This document shows, piece after piece, positions 16,148 to 23,743 of a DNA stretch of 47,837 bases. The first letter of the stretch is position 1; each line of letters begins with the position of its first letter. Under the pieces are notes generated by a model. That model saw only the letters and a list, made by a program, of their open reading frames with translations, searched no databases and had not been told where the DNA came from. This DNA comes from Halovivax sp. (GTDB taxonomy: Archaea > Halobacteriota > Halobacteria > Halobacteriales > Natrialbaceae), in NCBI GenBank assembly GCA_007119345.1, contig SKPV01000122.1:1-47837 (forward strand), written 5' to 3'. Position numbers and translations under genes: made by a program.

Positions 16148-17147
16148 ACTCCACGGTCTCCGTCTTTCCCTGGTGACGACCCTCCGCCTGGCCGAGCCCG
16201 GGAATCGCGACTCGCGTCTCGACGCGGCTCATGATCGCCGCGGCCGTCAGGACGATCGCGATGTAGACGACCGCCAGGCTGGCGTAAATCGCCGTGTACT
16301 CGAACGTCCGCGAGGCGATTCGCGACGCCCGGAAGTAGAGTTCGGGGACCGTGATGAACGCGGCCAGCGAGGAGTACTTGATCAGGTAGACCAGCTCGTT
16401 GGTCCAGGCCGGAATCGCGTACCGGAGCGTCTGGGGGAGGACGACGTACCGGATCCCCTCGAACGTCGAGAGGCCGATCGAGCGGGCGGCCGTGAGCTGG
16501 CCAGCGTCCACGCTCTCCAGGGCGCCCCTGATGTACTCGGCCTGGTAGGCCGAACTGTTGATCGTGAACCCGACGATCGCGATGATGAACGCCTGATCCG
16601 GGATCGGCCCCTGCCCGATCGTCTCGACGCCGTGGAGCCAGACGGCCAGCGGCAGCCCGAAGTAGAGGACGAAGAGCTGGACGAGCAGCGGCGTCCCCCG
16701 AATGAGCTCGATGTAGCCCAGCGCGAGCCACCTGAGCGGGCCGCCGTAAACCCGGACGACGGCGAGCGGCACGGCGATGAGCAGCCCGAGAAGGATGCTC
16801 GCGACCGTGAGGACGATCGTGTACCACGCGCCGGCTGCGAGCGCGGGCGCGATGTCGACCGCCACGGCGACGGCGGCGACGACCGAGCCGACCCAGTCGA
16901 CGACGCCGGCGAACGGGCCGTAGGCGTCGGCTGCGGCGGCGATCCGGTCGGCCGTCGCGTCGACCGGTTCGCGCTCGACCGGCTGTTCGCCGGCGCCGGG
17001 GCCGATTCCGAGCCGCGAGAGCACCCAGTCGTTGAGCCACTGGGCCAGCAGCCACCCCCAGAAGGCGATGCCGGCCATGACGACGAGCAGTTTCGTCGCG
17101 GAGATCTCGGGCGTTCGCAACCGTCGAACGTCCGTCGGACTAGCCAT
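16146..17147 (-). CDS. Polar amino-acid ABC transporter permease
   Basis: 333 residues, longer than a typical HisM/GlnP permease because of an N-terminal helix (KLLVVMAGIAFWGWLLAQWL) and an acidic extracellular-type linker before the core. The core has five helices with YTIVLTVASILLGLLIAVPLA, the start of the BPD_transp domain, and the cytoplasmic EAA loop (GQLTAARSIGLSTFEGIRYVVLPQ) that contacts the ATPase. ATG 17147 overlaps the stop of the ATPase gene. It is the last gene of the four-gene operon and pairs with the 17933 permease, probably as a heterodimer. Confidence 0.92.
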   Translation of the reverse strand: MASPTDVRRLRTPEISATKLLVVMAGIAFWGWLLAQWLNDWVLSRLGIGPGAGEQPVEREPVDATADRIAAAADAYGPFAGVVDWVGSVVAAVAVAVDIAPALAAGAWYTIVLTVASILLGLLIAVPLAVVRVYGGPLRWLALGYIELIRGTPLLVQLFVLYFGLPLAVWLHGVETIGQGPIPDQAFIIAIVGFTINSSAYQAEYIRGALESVDAGQLTAARSIGLSTFEGIRYVVLPQTLRYAIPAWTNELVYLIKYSSLAAFITVPELYFRASRIASRTFEYTAIYASLAVVYIAIVLTAAAIMSRVETRVAIPGLGQAEGRHQGKTETVE

Positions 17148-17931
17148 GGAGCGTCTGGAGGAACTCGCGGGTGCGCGCTCGCTCCGGTTCCTCGAACATC
17201 CGGTCGGGCGGCCCTCGCTCGACGACTCGTCCCCCCTCGAGGAACGTGACGCCGTCGGCGGCCGACCTGGCGAAGCGCATCTCGTGAGTGACGACGATCA
17301 TCGTCATCCCCTCCTCGACGAGGCGTTCCATCACCGCGAGCACGCTGTTCGACAGTTCCGGGTCGAGCGCGCTCGTCGGCTCGTCGAAGAGCACGAGCTT
17401 CGGATCCATCGCGAGCGCCCGGGCGATCCCGACGCGCTGTTTCTGTCCTCCCGAGAGCTGTGCGGGATACGAGTCGGCCTGGTCGCCGAGTCCGACCTTC
17501 GCGAGCTCCTCGTCCGCGCGCTCGCGGGCCGCTCGTTTGCCGAATCCCCGGACGCGGCGCAGTCCGAGCGTGACGTTCTGGCGGGCGGTGAGATGTGCGA
17601 AGAGGTTGATGTCCTGAAAGACCATCCCGACCTGCTGGCGCAACTCGTCGGGATCGGCGTCGGGAGACGTAACCTCGAGACCGTCGAGGTAGATCGCGCC
17701 GCGGTCGATCTCCGTCAGTCGGTTGATACAGCGCAACAGCGTCGACTTGCCGCTTCCCGAGGGACCGACCAGGACTTCGACGTCGCCCCGGTCGATCGTG
17801 AGGTCGATCCCCCGGAAGACCGCCTCGTCCCCGTACGACTTCCAGACGTCCTCGATCCGGAGGAGCGCCTCGCCGTCGGCACGTCCGTCGGTGGCGGTAC
17901 CGTCGCGCTCGTCCGCGTGTGATCCGGTCAT
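17140..17931 (-). CDS. Polar amino-acid ABC transporter ATP-binding protein
   Basis: 263 residues from ATG 17931; GTG four codons upstream is possible. Walker A GPSGSGKST, Q-loop VGMVFQDINLF, signature LSGGQKQRVGIARAL, Walker B LVLFDEPTSALD and switch His in VVTHEMRFA are all intact. It belongs to the GlnQ/HisP subfamily. A hydrophilic N-terminal lead of about 22 residues is a haloarchaeal feature. The gene starts 1 nt after the upstream permease stop and overlaps the following permease, so the four products are translationally coupled. It powers uptake across the cytoplasmic membrane. Confidence 0.95.
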   Translation of the reverse strand: MTGSHADERDGTATDGRADGEALLRIEDVWKSYGDEAVFRGIDLTIDRGDVEVLVGPSGSGKSTLLRCINRLTEIDRGAIYLDGLEVTSPDADPDELRQQVGMVFQDINLFAHLTARQNVTLGLRRVRGFGKRAARERADEELAKVGLGDQADSYPAQLSGGQKQRVGIARALAMDPKLVLFDEPTSALDPELSNSVLAVMERLVEEGMTMIVVTHEMRFARSAADGVTFLEGGRVVERGPPDRMFEEPERARTREFLQTLHG

Positions 17932-17932
17932 C

Positions 17933-18718
17933 TTAGCCCTCACCCGGAATGGCGTACCGGTCGTTGACGAGATCCAGCGTGCGGTTCGTCGAGACGGTCA
18001 GGACGAAGTATATCAGGCTGGCGAAGAGAAACAGCTCCAGCGCGGCGGAGGTCTGCTGGGTCATCAGGTCGTTCGAGCGCCGGAGCAGCTCCCCGAGACC
18101 GATCGCGAAGGCGATGCTCGTGTCCTTGAGCACGATCGTGAACTCGTTCTGGAAGCCGGGAACGCTCCGACGCAGCGCCTGGGGGACCAGCACGTGGCGG
18201 ATGGCCGCCCACTTCGAGAGGCCGATCGACCGGGCGGCTTCGAACTGGCCGGCGTCGATGCTCTGGAGCGCCCCGCGGAAGATCTGGGACTGGTAGGCGG
18301 CGCTCCGGACGCCCAGGGCCAGCATCGCCGCCTGGAACGGCTCGCTCACCGGCAGGACGAACAACCACTCCAGGGGGAACACGAAAAACGTGAAGACCAT
18401 GATCACGAGGATCGGCGTCCCGCGGATCGCGACGCCCGCTTTGCGAACGAACCCCCTGGAGTATCTGCCGCCGTAGAGTTCGATCGCGCCCGCCGGGAAC
18501 CCGAGCAGGAACCCGAGGACGATGCTCGTCGCCGTCAGCGCGACCGTGATCAGCGCCCCCAGGAGCAGGTACTCCCGGTTCCGAAGGACGAACTCCCAGT
18601 CGGTCGCGTCCGCGACGGCGACGGGCTCGACCGCCGCGGTATCGAGGACGGCGACCTGCGCCACCGAGACCGCTCCCTCGACTGGCGCTAGCCCGAGCGC
18701 CGACGCACCCGCGATCAC
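17933..18718 (-). CDS. Polar amino-acid ABC transporter permease
   Basis: 261 residues. A hydrophilic N-terminus (about 45 residues) leads to YLLLGALITVALTATSIVLGFLLG, the conserved opening of the HisMQ permease domain, with the EAA loop GQFEAARSIGLSKWAAIRHVLVPQ. It starts at GTG 18718, 9 nt after the binding-protein stop. Sequence similarity to the 16146 permease is limited to the family motifs, so this is not a recent duplicate. Together they should form the channel. Confidence 0.93.
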   Translation of the reverse strand: MIAGASALGLAPVEGAVSVAQVAVLDTAAVEPVAVADATDWEFVLRNREYLLLGALITVALTATSIVLGFLLGFPAGAIELYGGRYSRGFVRKAGVAIRGTPILVIMVFTFFVFPLEWLFVLPVSEPFQAAMLALGVRSAAYQSQIFRGALQSIDAGQFEAARSIGLSKWAAIRHVLVPQALRRSVPGFQNEFTIVLKDTSIAFAIGLGELLRRSNDLMTQQTSAALELFLFASLIYFVLTVSTNRTLDLVNDRYAIPGEG

Positions 18719-18727
18719 GTAAGTCGA

Positions 18728-19681
18728 TCACCCCTCCTGATCGTCCCCGTCGTCCCCGTTCCCGTTGTCGTCGGCTTCGTCGTCGCCGGCTTCGTCGTCC
18801 TCGTCGCCGTCCTCCTCGTCATCGTCGTCTTCCGGCTCGCCGAACCACTCCGCGACGAGGTCGTCGTACGTGCCGTCCTCCTCGATCGCTTCTAGCCCCT
18901 CGTTGATCGCTTCGCGGAGGTCGTCGTCGTCTTCGCGGACCCCCAGACCGAACTCCTCGCCCGTCTCGTGAACGAACGCGACCTCGACCGCCCGATCGTC
19001 CGCGAACGTTTCGCCGACCGGTTCGTCGATGACGATCGCGTCGACGATCCCGCGCTCGAGGTCCTCCACCGCCAGGACGTAGCTGTCGTACGACGAGTAG
19101 TCGCCGTCGTCGATGCGTCCCTCCTCGATCAGCTCCTCCTCGACGACCCCTTCGCCGGTGGTTCCGACCTGCGCACCGACGGCCTGCCCGTCGAAGTCCT
19201 CGAGCGACTCGGGCTCGAAGTCGGCGCCCTCCGCGACGAGCACCGACTGATCGGCGCTGAAGTACGGGTCGGAGAAGTCGATCTCCTCCTCGCGCTCCTC
19301 GGTGATCGTCATCGCCGCGGCGATCACGTCGATGCTTCCGTCCTGTAGCGCCGGGATCAGCGAGCCGAACTCCATGTCGCGGAACTCCTCGAGTTCGTAG
19401 CCCTCGGCCTCCTCGAGGACCGCCTCGGTCAGGTCGATATCGAACCCGACGATCTCGCCGTCCTCGATCATCTCGAACGGCGGGAACCCCGCCTCCGTGC
19501 CGACGACGACGCCCTCCGCGTCCTCGTCGGCGGGCTCGTCGTCCGCGGCGTCGTCGTCGGCGTCGGCGGCGTCGTCATCGTCATCGCCCAGACACCCTGC
19601 GGCGAGTACCACGATCGCGGCGCTTCCACCGTACCTGACGACGTCCCGTCGCGTCGCGTGACGAGCAGAGTCGTACACCAT
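18728..19681 (-). CDS. Polar amino-acid ABC transporter substrate-binding lipoprotein
   Basis: 317 residues from ATG 19681. Tat signal with twin Arg (ATRRDVVRYGG), hydrophobic core and lipobox LAAGC give lipid-anchored Cys30 outside the membrane. The SBP_bac_3 domain follows: GTEAGFPPFEMIEDGEIVGFD, LTEAVLEE, IPALQDGSIDVIAAAMTIT, FSDPYF, VGAQVGTTGE. It is flanked by acidic low-complexity segments: about 23 residues after the Cys and about 40 residues of Asp/Glu/Gly/Asn at the C-terminus. First gene of the operon; a TATA element lies 28 nt before ATG 19681, so I reject the 17-codon upstream extension. Amino-acid specificity is not readable. Confidence 0.93.
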   Translation of the reverse strand: MVYDSARHATRRDVVRYGGSAAIVVLAAGCLGDDDDDAADADDDAADDEPADEDAEGVVVGTEAGFPPFEMIEDGEIVGFDIDLTEAVLEEAEGYELEEFRDMEFGSLIPALQDGSIDVIAAAMTITEEREEEIDFSDPYFSADQSVLVAEGADFEPESLEDFDGQAVGAQVGTTGEGVVEEELIEEGRIDDGDYSSYDSYVLAVEDLERGIVDAIVIDEPVGETFADDRAVEVAFVHETGEEFGLGVREDDDDLREAINEGLEAIEEDGTYDDLVAEWFGEPEDDDDEEDGDEDDEAGDDEADDNGNGDDGDDQEG

Positions 19682-19705
19682 ACGTTTTCGGATCACGGTT
19701 CGGGG

Positions 19706-19712
19706 TTTAATT
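19706..19712 (-). promoter_or_regulatory. TATA box of the amino-acid ABC operon
   Basis: On the minus strand AATTAAA is centred about 28 nt before ATG 19681, indicating a leaderless operon mRNA. The flanking 19685-19755 region is markedly AT-rich. Confidence 0.6.
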
Positions 19713-19964
19713 GTTCGGGTGCTAAACGCCATAAAATCTTGAATTTCACACGTTCTGAGCGGTATCTGCGATCAGTCGGGCGATCTACCCGCCCGGGATT
19801 GCACGACGCCGGTCCGGAGGGCTGGGCGTGACTCGGCGTCGACATCGGGACCCGGTCGGGGACGCGGTGGGCCGGTCCGGAACCGGCAGACCGATCGGTG
19901 ATACGGCGACTCTGTCCCGGATCGGTTTCGAACCCATTTTCCCGGTGCGGCCCGGGCCCTCGGT

Positions 19965-20381
19965 ATGGAAGAAGTCGTTCGCGCTCGCGGTCACGAGAAC
20001 GTCTCGGCCGAACACGCGAGCACGTTCGAGGTGACGACGGACGACTACCTCACGCCGGCCGGCGACTGCATCCTCGCCGTCGAGGCCGATCGGGCGCCCG
20101 CGGAGTTCGATCCGGCGTTCGCGTCGGCCTGTCGGGACGAGGCGGCGACGATCACGGTGACGGTCGCGGCCGACGGGTTCGAGGAGACGGTCGCGGGTCG
20201 CGGCGATCCCGAGCTGACCTTCGAGAGCGAACGAAGCGCCGTGGGCCGGACGAGCGAGTACGTCGACGATCGCACGGTCGTCGTCGATGCCGCGTTCGCC
20301 GCCGAGGGATTCGACCGCGAGCTCGTGGCCGCACTGGCGAGCGGGGCCGAGGCGACGATCACGTTTCGCGTGGAGCCGTGA
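19965..20381 (+). CDS. DUF371 family protein
   Basis: 138 residues, the normal family length. It opens MEEVVRARGHENVSAEHAST-FEVTTDDYLTPAGDCILAV, the signature of archaeal DUF371, in which conserved His, Thr and Asp/Cys residues cluster at the N-terminus. The remainder is beta-rich and acidic. It is cytosolic, with no signal. The family is archaea-specific and of unknown function. It appears monocistronic. Confidence 0.85.
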   Translation: MEEVVRARGHENVSAEHASTFEVTTDDYLTPAGDCILAVEADRAPAEFDPAFASACRDEAATITVTVAADGFEETVAGRGDPELTFESERSAVGRTSEYVDDRTVVVDAAFAAEGFDRELVAALASGAEATITFRVEP

Positions 20382-20534
20382 GGCCGACGGTCACGGTTAG
20401 CGAGGAGTCGTGAGAGTCCACGATCGCGTTCAGCGAGATGTCGTGAGAGTAACGGTCACGGTCCGCGCGGAGCCGGGAACCGGCGAGCGCACCAGGAGCC
20501 GCTGCGAATCGGCCGCCAAATGCGAACACTGAAG
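20382..20534 (+). repeat. Spacer with degenerate 'gtcgtgagagt' repeats
   Basis: Three related segments (near 20380-20405, 20408-20430, 20440-20475) repeat variants of 'gtcacggt-agcgaggagtcgtgagagt'. It looks like a decayed tandem repeat of about 40 nt. No ORF of note. Confidence 0.45.
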
Positions 20535-20551
20535 TTTAGATTGGCTCTAAA
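20535..20551. promoter_or_regulatory. Palindromic operator before the CDF exporter
   Basis: TTTAGA-TTGGC-TCTAAA is a perfect 6+6 palindrome ending 6 nt before the start codon at 20558, where it would cover the transcription start of a leaderless gene. The shape resembles binding sites of DtxR/SirR-type metal repressors (inference). Confidence 0.5.
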
Positions 20552-20557
20552 TCAGCC

Positions 20558-21499
20558 ATGGCCGCGCCCGAGGACCGACGTCGCTTCGCGCTGGCGTCCT
20601 GGGCGAACGTCGTCGGGAACGCCGCGAAGATCGTCGTGGAGGGCGCCGCGGGAGTCGCCTTCGGGAGCGTCGCGCTGCTGGCGGACGCCGCCCACTCCAT
20701 CGGCGACCTCGTCGCCAGCGTCGTGGTCCTCGTCTGGGGCGACACCCGCTTCGACGATCCGGACTCGAGCCACCCGCACGGCCACGCCCGGATCGAACCC
20801 CTGACCGCGCTCTTCGTCGGCGCCGTGATCGCCGTCCTCGGACTGAGCCTGCTGTACGAATCCGCGCGGGGAATCGTCCGCGGGGAGGAGGGGACCTTCA
20901 GCTACGTCCTGCTCGGCGCGCTCGCGTTCGCGATGGCGGACATGTACCTCGTCTACCGCTACACGGAGCGGGTGAACGCCGACCTGGATTCGACGGCACT
21001 CGCCGCGCTGGCGACCGACTGCCTCAACGACCTCTACACCTCCTTCGCCGCGCTCGTCGGCATCGTCGGGCTCATGCTCGGCTACCCGCTACTGGACCCG
21101 ATCGCCGGCGGACTCGTCAGCCTCCTGGTCGTCTACCAGGGGGTCTCCATCGGTCGCGAGAACGTCTCCTACCTCGTCGGCACGGCCGCCCCCGAGGATC
21201 ACCGCGAACGCGTCCGCGCGACGCTGCTCGCCCACCCGGCGGTCGAGGGCGTCCACGACCTCATCGTCTACTACGACGGAACCGTCCTCGAGGTCGAGGC
21301 CCACGTCGAAGTCGACGGCGACCTCACCCTTCGCGAAGCCCACGAGATCGAAACCGAACTCGTCCGCGGAACCCGGGCGCTCGAACCCGTTGGCGACGCC
21401 CACGTCCACCTCGACCCCTCCGGAATCGGCGAGTGGAAAGACGCCGCCGACGGGGACGGCGAATCCGACCGTTTCGCCGCCCGCGATCCCCGCGAGTGA
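20558..21499 (+). CDS. Cation diffusion facilitator (CDF) metal exporter
   Basis: 313 residues with six predicted helices. The two metal-site helices are recognisable: ADAAHSIGDLVAS in helix 2 (Asp, His, Asp) and ATDCLNDLYTS in helix 5, with the HPHGHARIEPL loop after helix 2. A C-terminal cytosolic ferredoxin-like domain (GVHDLIVYYDGTVLEVEAHVEVDG and DAHVHLDP) senses metal. The protein exports divalent ions such as Zn, Mn, Fe or Co in exchange for protons. The helix 2/5 set (D/H with D, and N where Zn exporters have His) does not look like the classic Zn exporter pattern and may favour Mn or Fe. The palindrome just before the start suggests metal-responsive control. Confidence 0.93.
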   Translation: MAAPEDRRRFALASWANVVGNAAKIVVEGAAGVAFGSVALLADAAHSIGDLVASVVVLVWGDTRFDDPDSSHPHGHARIEPLTALFVGAVIAVLGLSLLYESARGIVRGEEGTFSYVLLGALAFAMADMYLVYRYTERVNADLDSTALAALATDCLNDLYTSFAALVGIVGLMLGYPLLDPIAGGLVSLLVVYQGVSIGRENVSYLVGTAAPEDHRERVRATLLAHPAVEGVHDLIVYYDGTVLEVEAHVEVDGDLTLREAHEIETELVRGTRALEPVGDAHVHLDPSGIGEWKDAADGDGESDRFAARDPRE

Positions 21500-21539
21500 C
21501 GGGCGTCGGGTTATCCGCCGCGGGTCCGAACCCCCGATC

Positions 21540-21791
21540 GTGAACTCGAACGATCGGCTCACCAGACGACGGTTCGCGGGTCTCACGAGCGCCGCCGCGG
21601 CGACCGTACTGCTCGCCGGCTGCGGCGGACCGGAGGACGGCGAGGGGGACGACGATCCGGACATGGAGGAGGGAACCGGCAACGGACAAGACGTCGAGGA
21701 GGACGAGAGCGACGTGGTGGACGACGCGGACGACGAGGGAGAGGAGACCGACGCCGACGAGGAGGACGACGCGGACGGCGACGGCGATTGA
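21540..21791 (+). CDS. Small acidic Tat lipoprotein
   Basis: 83 residues from GTG 21540 (VNSNDRLTRRRFAGLTS). The Tat motif RRRF, a hydrophobic stretch and lipobox LLAGC put lipid-modified Cys at about residue 27. The mature part is almost entirely Asp/Glu/Gly with no folded-domain signature, so it would be a disordered, highly charged surface tether. The tail resembles the acidic linkers of halocyanins and binding proteins, so it could be a truncated remnant of a larger lipoprotein, but the stop is clean and no domain follows. Confidence 0.65.
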   Translation: MNSNDRLTRRRFAGLTSAAAATVLLAGCGGPEDGEGDDDPDMEEGTGNGQDVEEDESDVVDDADDEGEETDADEEDDADGDGD

Positions 21792-21910
21792 TGCGTGGTT
21801 CGATCGACGCCGACCACAGAATCCTCGGCGAATCGATCCCGGGGCGATGCGTCGCGATCGGCCGGCGTCCAGGCGGACACGTTTTGGTCGCTCGCTCGTA
21901 ACGCGAGGGC

Positions 21911-22747
21911 ATGAGCGAGGAGCGCGACGAGCCGACCGACGCCGCGTCGGATCCGGAACCCGAGGTCAACATCAGCGGCGGCGCCGACGGGGCCGGCGTC
22001 GCGGCGGAGTTCGACCCGGCGACGGCCGACACGCGGGCCGAGCGAGTCGTCGACCGCCTCGGCGAGCTGTACTGGCGGAAGACCTACGGCGGCCGGGACG
22101 CGTTCACCTGTCTCGTCCGGACGATCCTGAGCCAGAACACCAGCGACGTGGCGAGCCAGCCCGCCCACGACGCGCTGATCGATCGCTACGGCGGAGCCGA
22201 GCTCGACCTCGCCGACTCGCTCGCCGTCGCCGATCGCGAGGCGCTCGCGGAGACGATCAGTTCGGCGGGGCTGTACAACCAGAAGTCCCGGATGCTCCAG
22301 GACGCCGCCGAGTGGGTCCGCGAGGAGTTCGGCGACGCCGCGGCGTTCGACGAGTTCGTGAAAGGGGGTGAACCGGCCGAAGTCCGCGAGACGCTCCTCT
22401 CGGTGCGGGGCGTCGGGCCGAAGACGGCCGACTGCGTCCTGCTGTTCGCCGGCGGACGGGCGGGCGTCTTCCCCGTCGATACCCACGTCCACCGGATCGC
22501 CCGGCGGCTGGGAATCGCGCCGCCCGACGCCGACCACGAGGGCGTCCGCGAGGCGCTGGAGGCCGAGATTCGGGCCGAGAAGTGCGGCTTCGGGCACACG
22601 GCGATGATCCAGTTCGGTCGGGAGTACTGTCGCGCCAGGAAGCCGGCGTGTCTCGACGGGCCGGAGGCGTGTCCGTTGTCCGATCAGTGCGAGCGCGTGG
22701 GCGTCGATCCGGTCACCGGCGAGGTCGTCGATCCGGCGGACTTCTGA
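21911..22747 (+). CDS. nth: Endonuclease III (DNA glycosylase/AP lyase)
   Basis: 278 residues. The HhH-GPD fold shows the helix-hairpin-helix LLSVRGVGPKTADCVLLFA with catalytic Lys and, 18-20 residues on, catalytic Asp in FPVDTHVHRIARRLG. A C-terminal Fe-S loop has four Cys with spacing C-x6-C-x6-C-x5-C, compared with C-x6-C-x2-C-x5-C in E. coli Nth. It removes oxidised pyrimidines and cuts at abasic sites. An acidic N-terminal extension of about 45 residues is a haloarchaeal addition. Confidence 0.94.
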   Translation: MSEERDEPTDAASDPEPEVNISGGADGAGVAAEFDPATADTRAERVVDRLGELYWRKTYGGRDAFTCLVRTILSQNTSDVASQPAHDALIDRYGGAELDLADSLAVADREALAETISSAGLYNQKSRMLQDAAEWVREEFGDAAAFDEFVKGGEPAEVRETLLSVRGVGPKTADCVLLFAGGRAGVFPVDTHVHRIARRLGIAPPDADHEGVREALEAEIRAEKCGFGHTAMIQFGREYCRARKPACLDGPEACPLSDQCERVGVDPVTGEVVDPADF

Positions 22748-22808
22748 CCCTCGGCCGGTCGAACGTCCCACGCGAGGACGGGAATCGAACGCGTCGCTCG
22801 CCGCCGAC

Positions 22809-23222
22809 TCACTGGGAGATCAGGACGACCGCCGCGACGGCGAACGCGATCCCGAGCGCGTCCTTCGGCGCCAGGGACTCCCCGAGCACCAGGACTCCCA
22901 GGACGACCGCGACGACGAAGTACAGCGCGGAGACGGTCGTGACGATCGAGGCGCGGCCGGCCGAGAGGCCGACGTAGAACGCCACGGCGCCGATACCGGC
23001 GAAAACGCCCGCCGCGAGCGCCAGCAGCGTCCCCGTCCGATCGAGCGCGATCGGTTCTCCGCGCACGAGAACGTAGCCAATGGCGACGATCACGCTCGCG
23101 GCGTAGGAGAGGATCATCGCCAGCTCCGGCCTGATGAACCCGGTCGCCTCGTTGGCCAGGATGGTCCAGACGCCCCAGGCGACCATCGCGACGAGAGCGA
23201 AGGTCACGGCGTGCGTGCTCAT
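22809..23222 (-). CDS. Half-size EamA-family membrane transporter
   Basis: 137 residues from ATG 23222, with five hydrophobic helices and one EamA repeat (the usual DMT transporter has two). MVAWGVWTILANEATGFI, ALYFVVAAVLGVLVLGESL (the EamA signature with GE) and ALGIAFAVAAVVL are diagnostic. Single-domain members probably work as dimers. It may move small metabolites or sugars; the substrate is unknown. It converges with nth. The upstream in-frame extension to 23579 is Arg-rich and rejected. Confidence 0.85.
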   Translation of the reverse strand: MSTHAVTFALVAMVAWGVWTILANEATGFIRPELAMILSYAASVIVAIGYVLVRGEPIALDRTGTLLALAAGVFAGIGAVAFYVGLSAGRASIVTTVSALYFVVAVVLGVLVLGESLAPKDALGIAFAVAAVVLISQ

Positions 23223-23743
23223 GGACGTCGGTTCGTGGGCACGGTAGTAACGACTTCGAACGCCGATCCGAGGGTCCGTCCGGCGGCCCCGATCGCGTGT
23301 GACAGGGAACGGGCCGCCGTCGAGACGGGAAACGGGATCGGTCCGAGCGACGGTGTGCGGCGCCGGACGGGTGCTGGACGGCGCCGGACGGTCGATCGTC
23401 GATCGGGGCGCCGCGCACCCCACGAACGCGGCGGTATCGCCACCCGCGCCGATCCCCCGGTCGAGGCGTCGATCCGCCTCGGTTGGTGCGCCGATCCCCC
23501 GATCGACGCACTCATCGGTGCGTCGGCCCCCGACCGACGCGTTCACCCGTGCAGGTGATGAACCGGACCCCGCCCACAAAAAGGCGGTCGACGCTTCACG
23601 GCGGGAGGCGGCCCTTGAACACGTTCAAGCACGAGTGAACGTCCGGGATTTCGATCGGAGTCGAACGCCCATCCGACTCGTCCGATCGATCGGAGTCGAA
23701 CGCCCACCCGACTCGTCCGACCGATCGGAAGCCGCGTCGCCGA
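23223..23743. repeat. Repeat-rich spacer, including a 35-nt tandem repeat
   Basis: No gene. Unit 23652-23686 (core CGATCGGAGTCGAACGCCCA) recurs at 23687-23721 with two mismatches and starts again at 23722. Further upstream 'gcgccgatcccccg-tcga' occurs near 23448 and 23490. The strong repeat lies just past the stop of the aCPSF1 gene (minus strand), where its 3' end forms. Confidence 0.75.
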
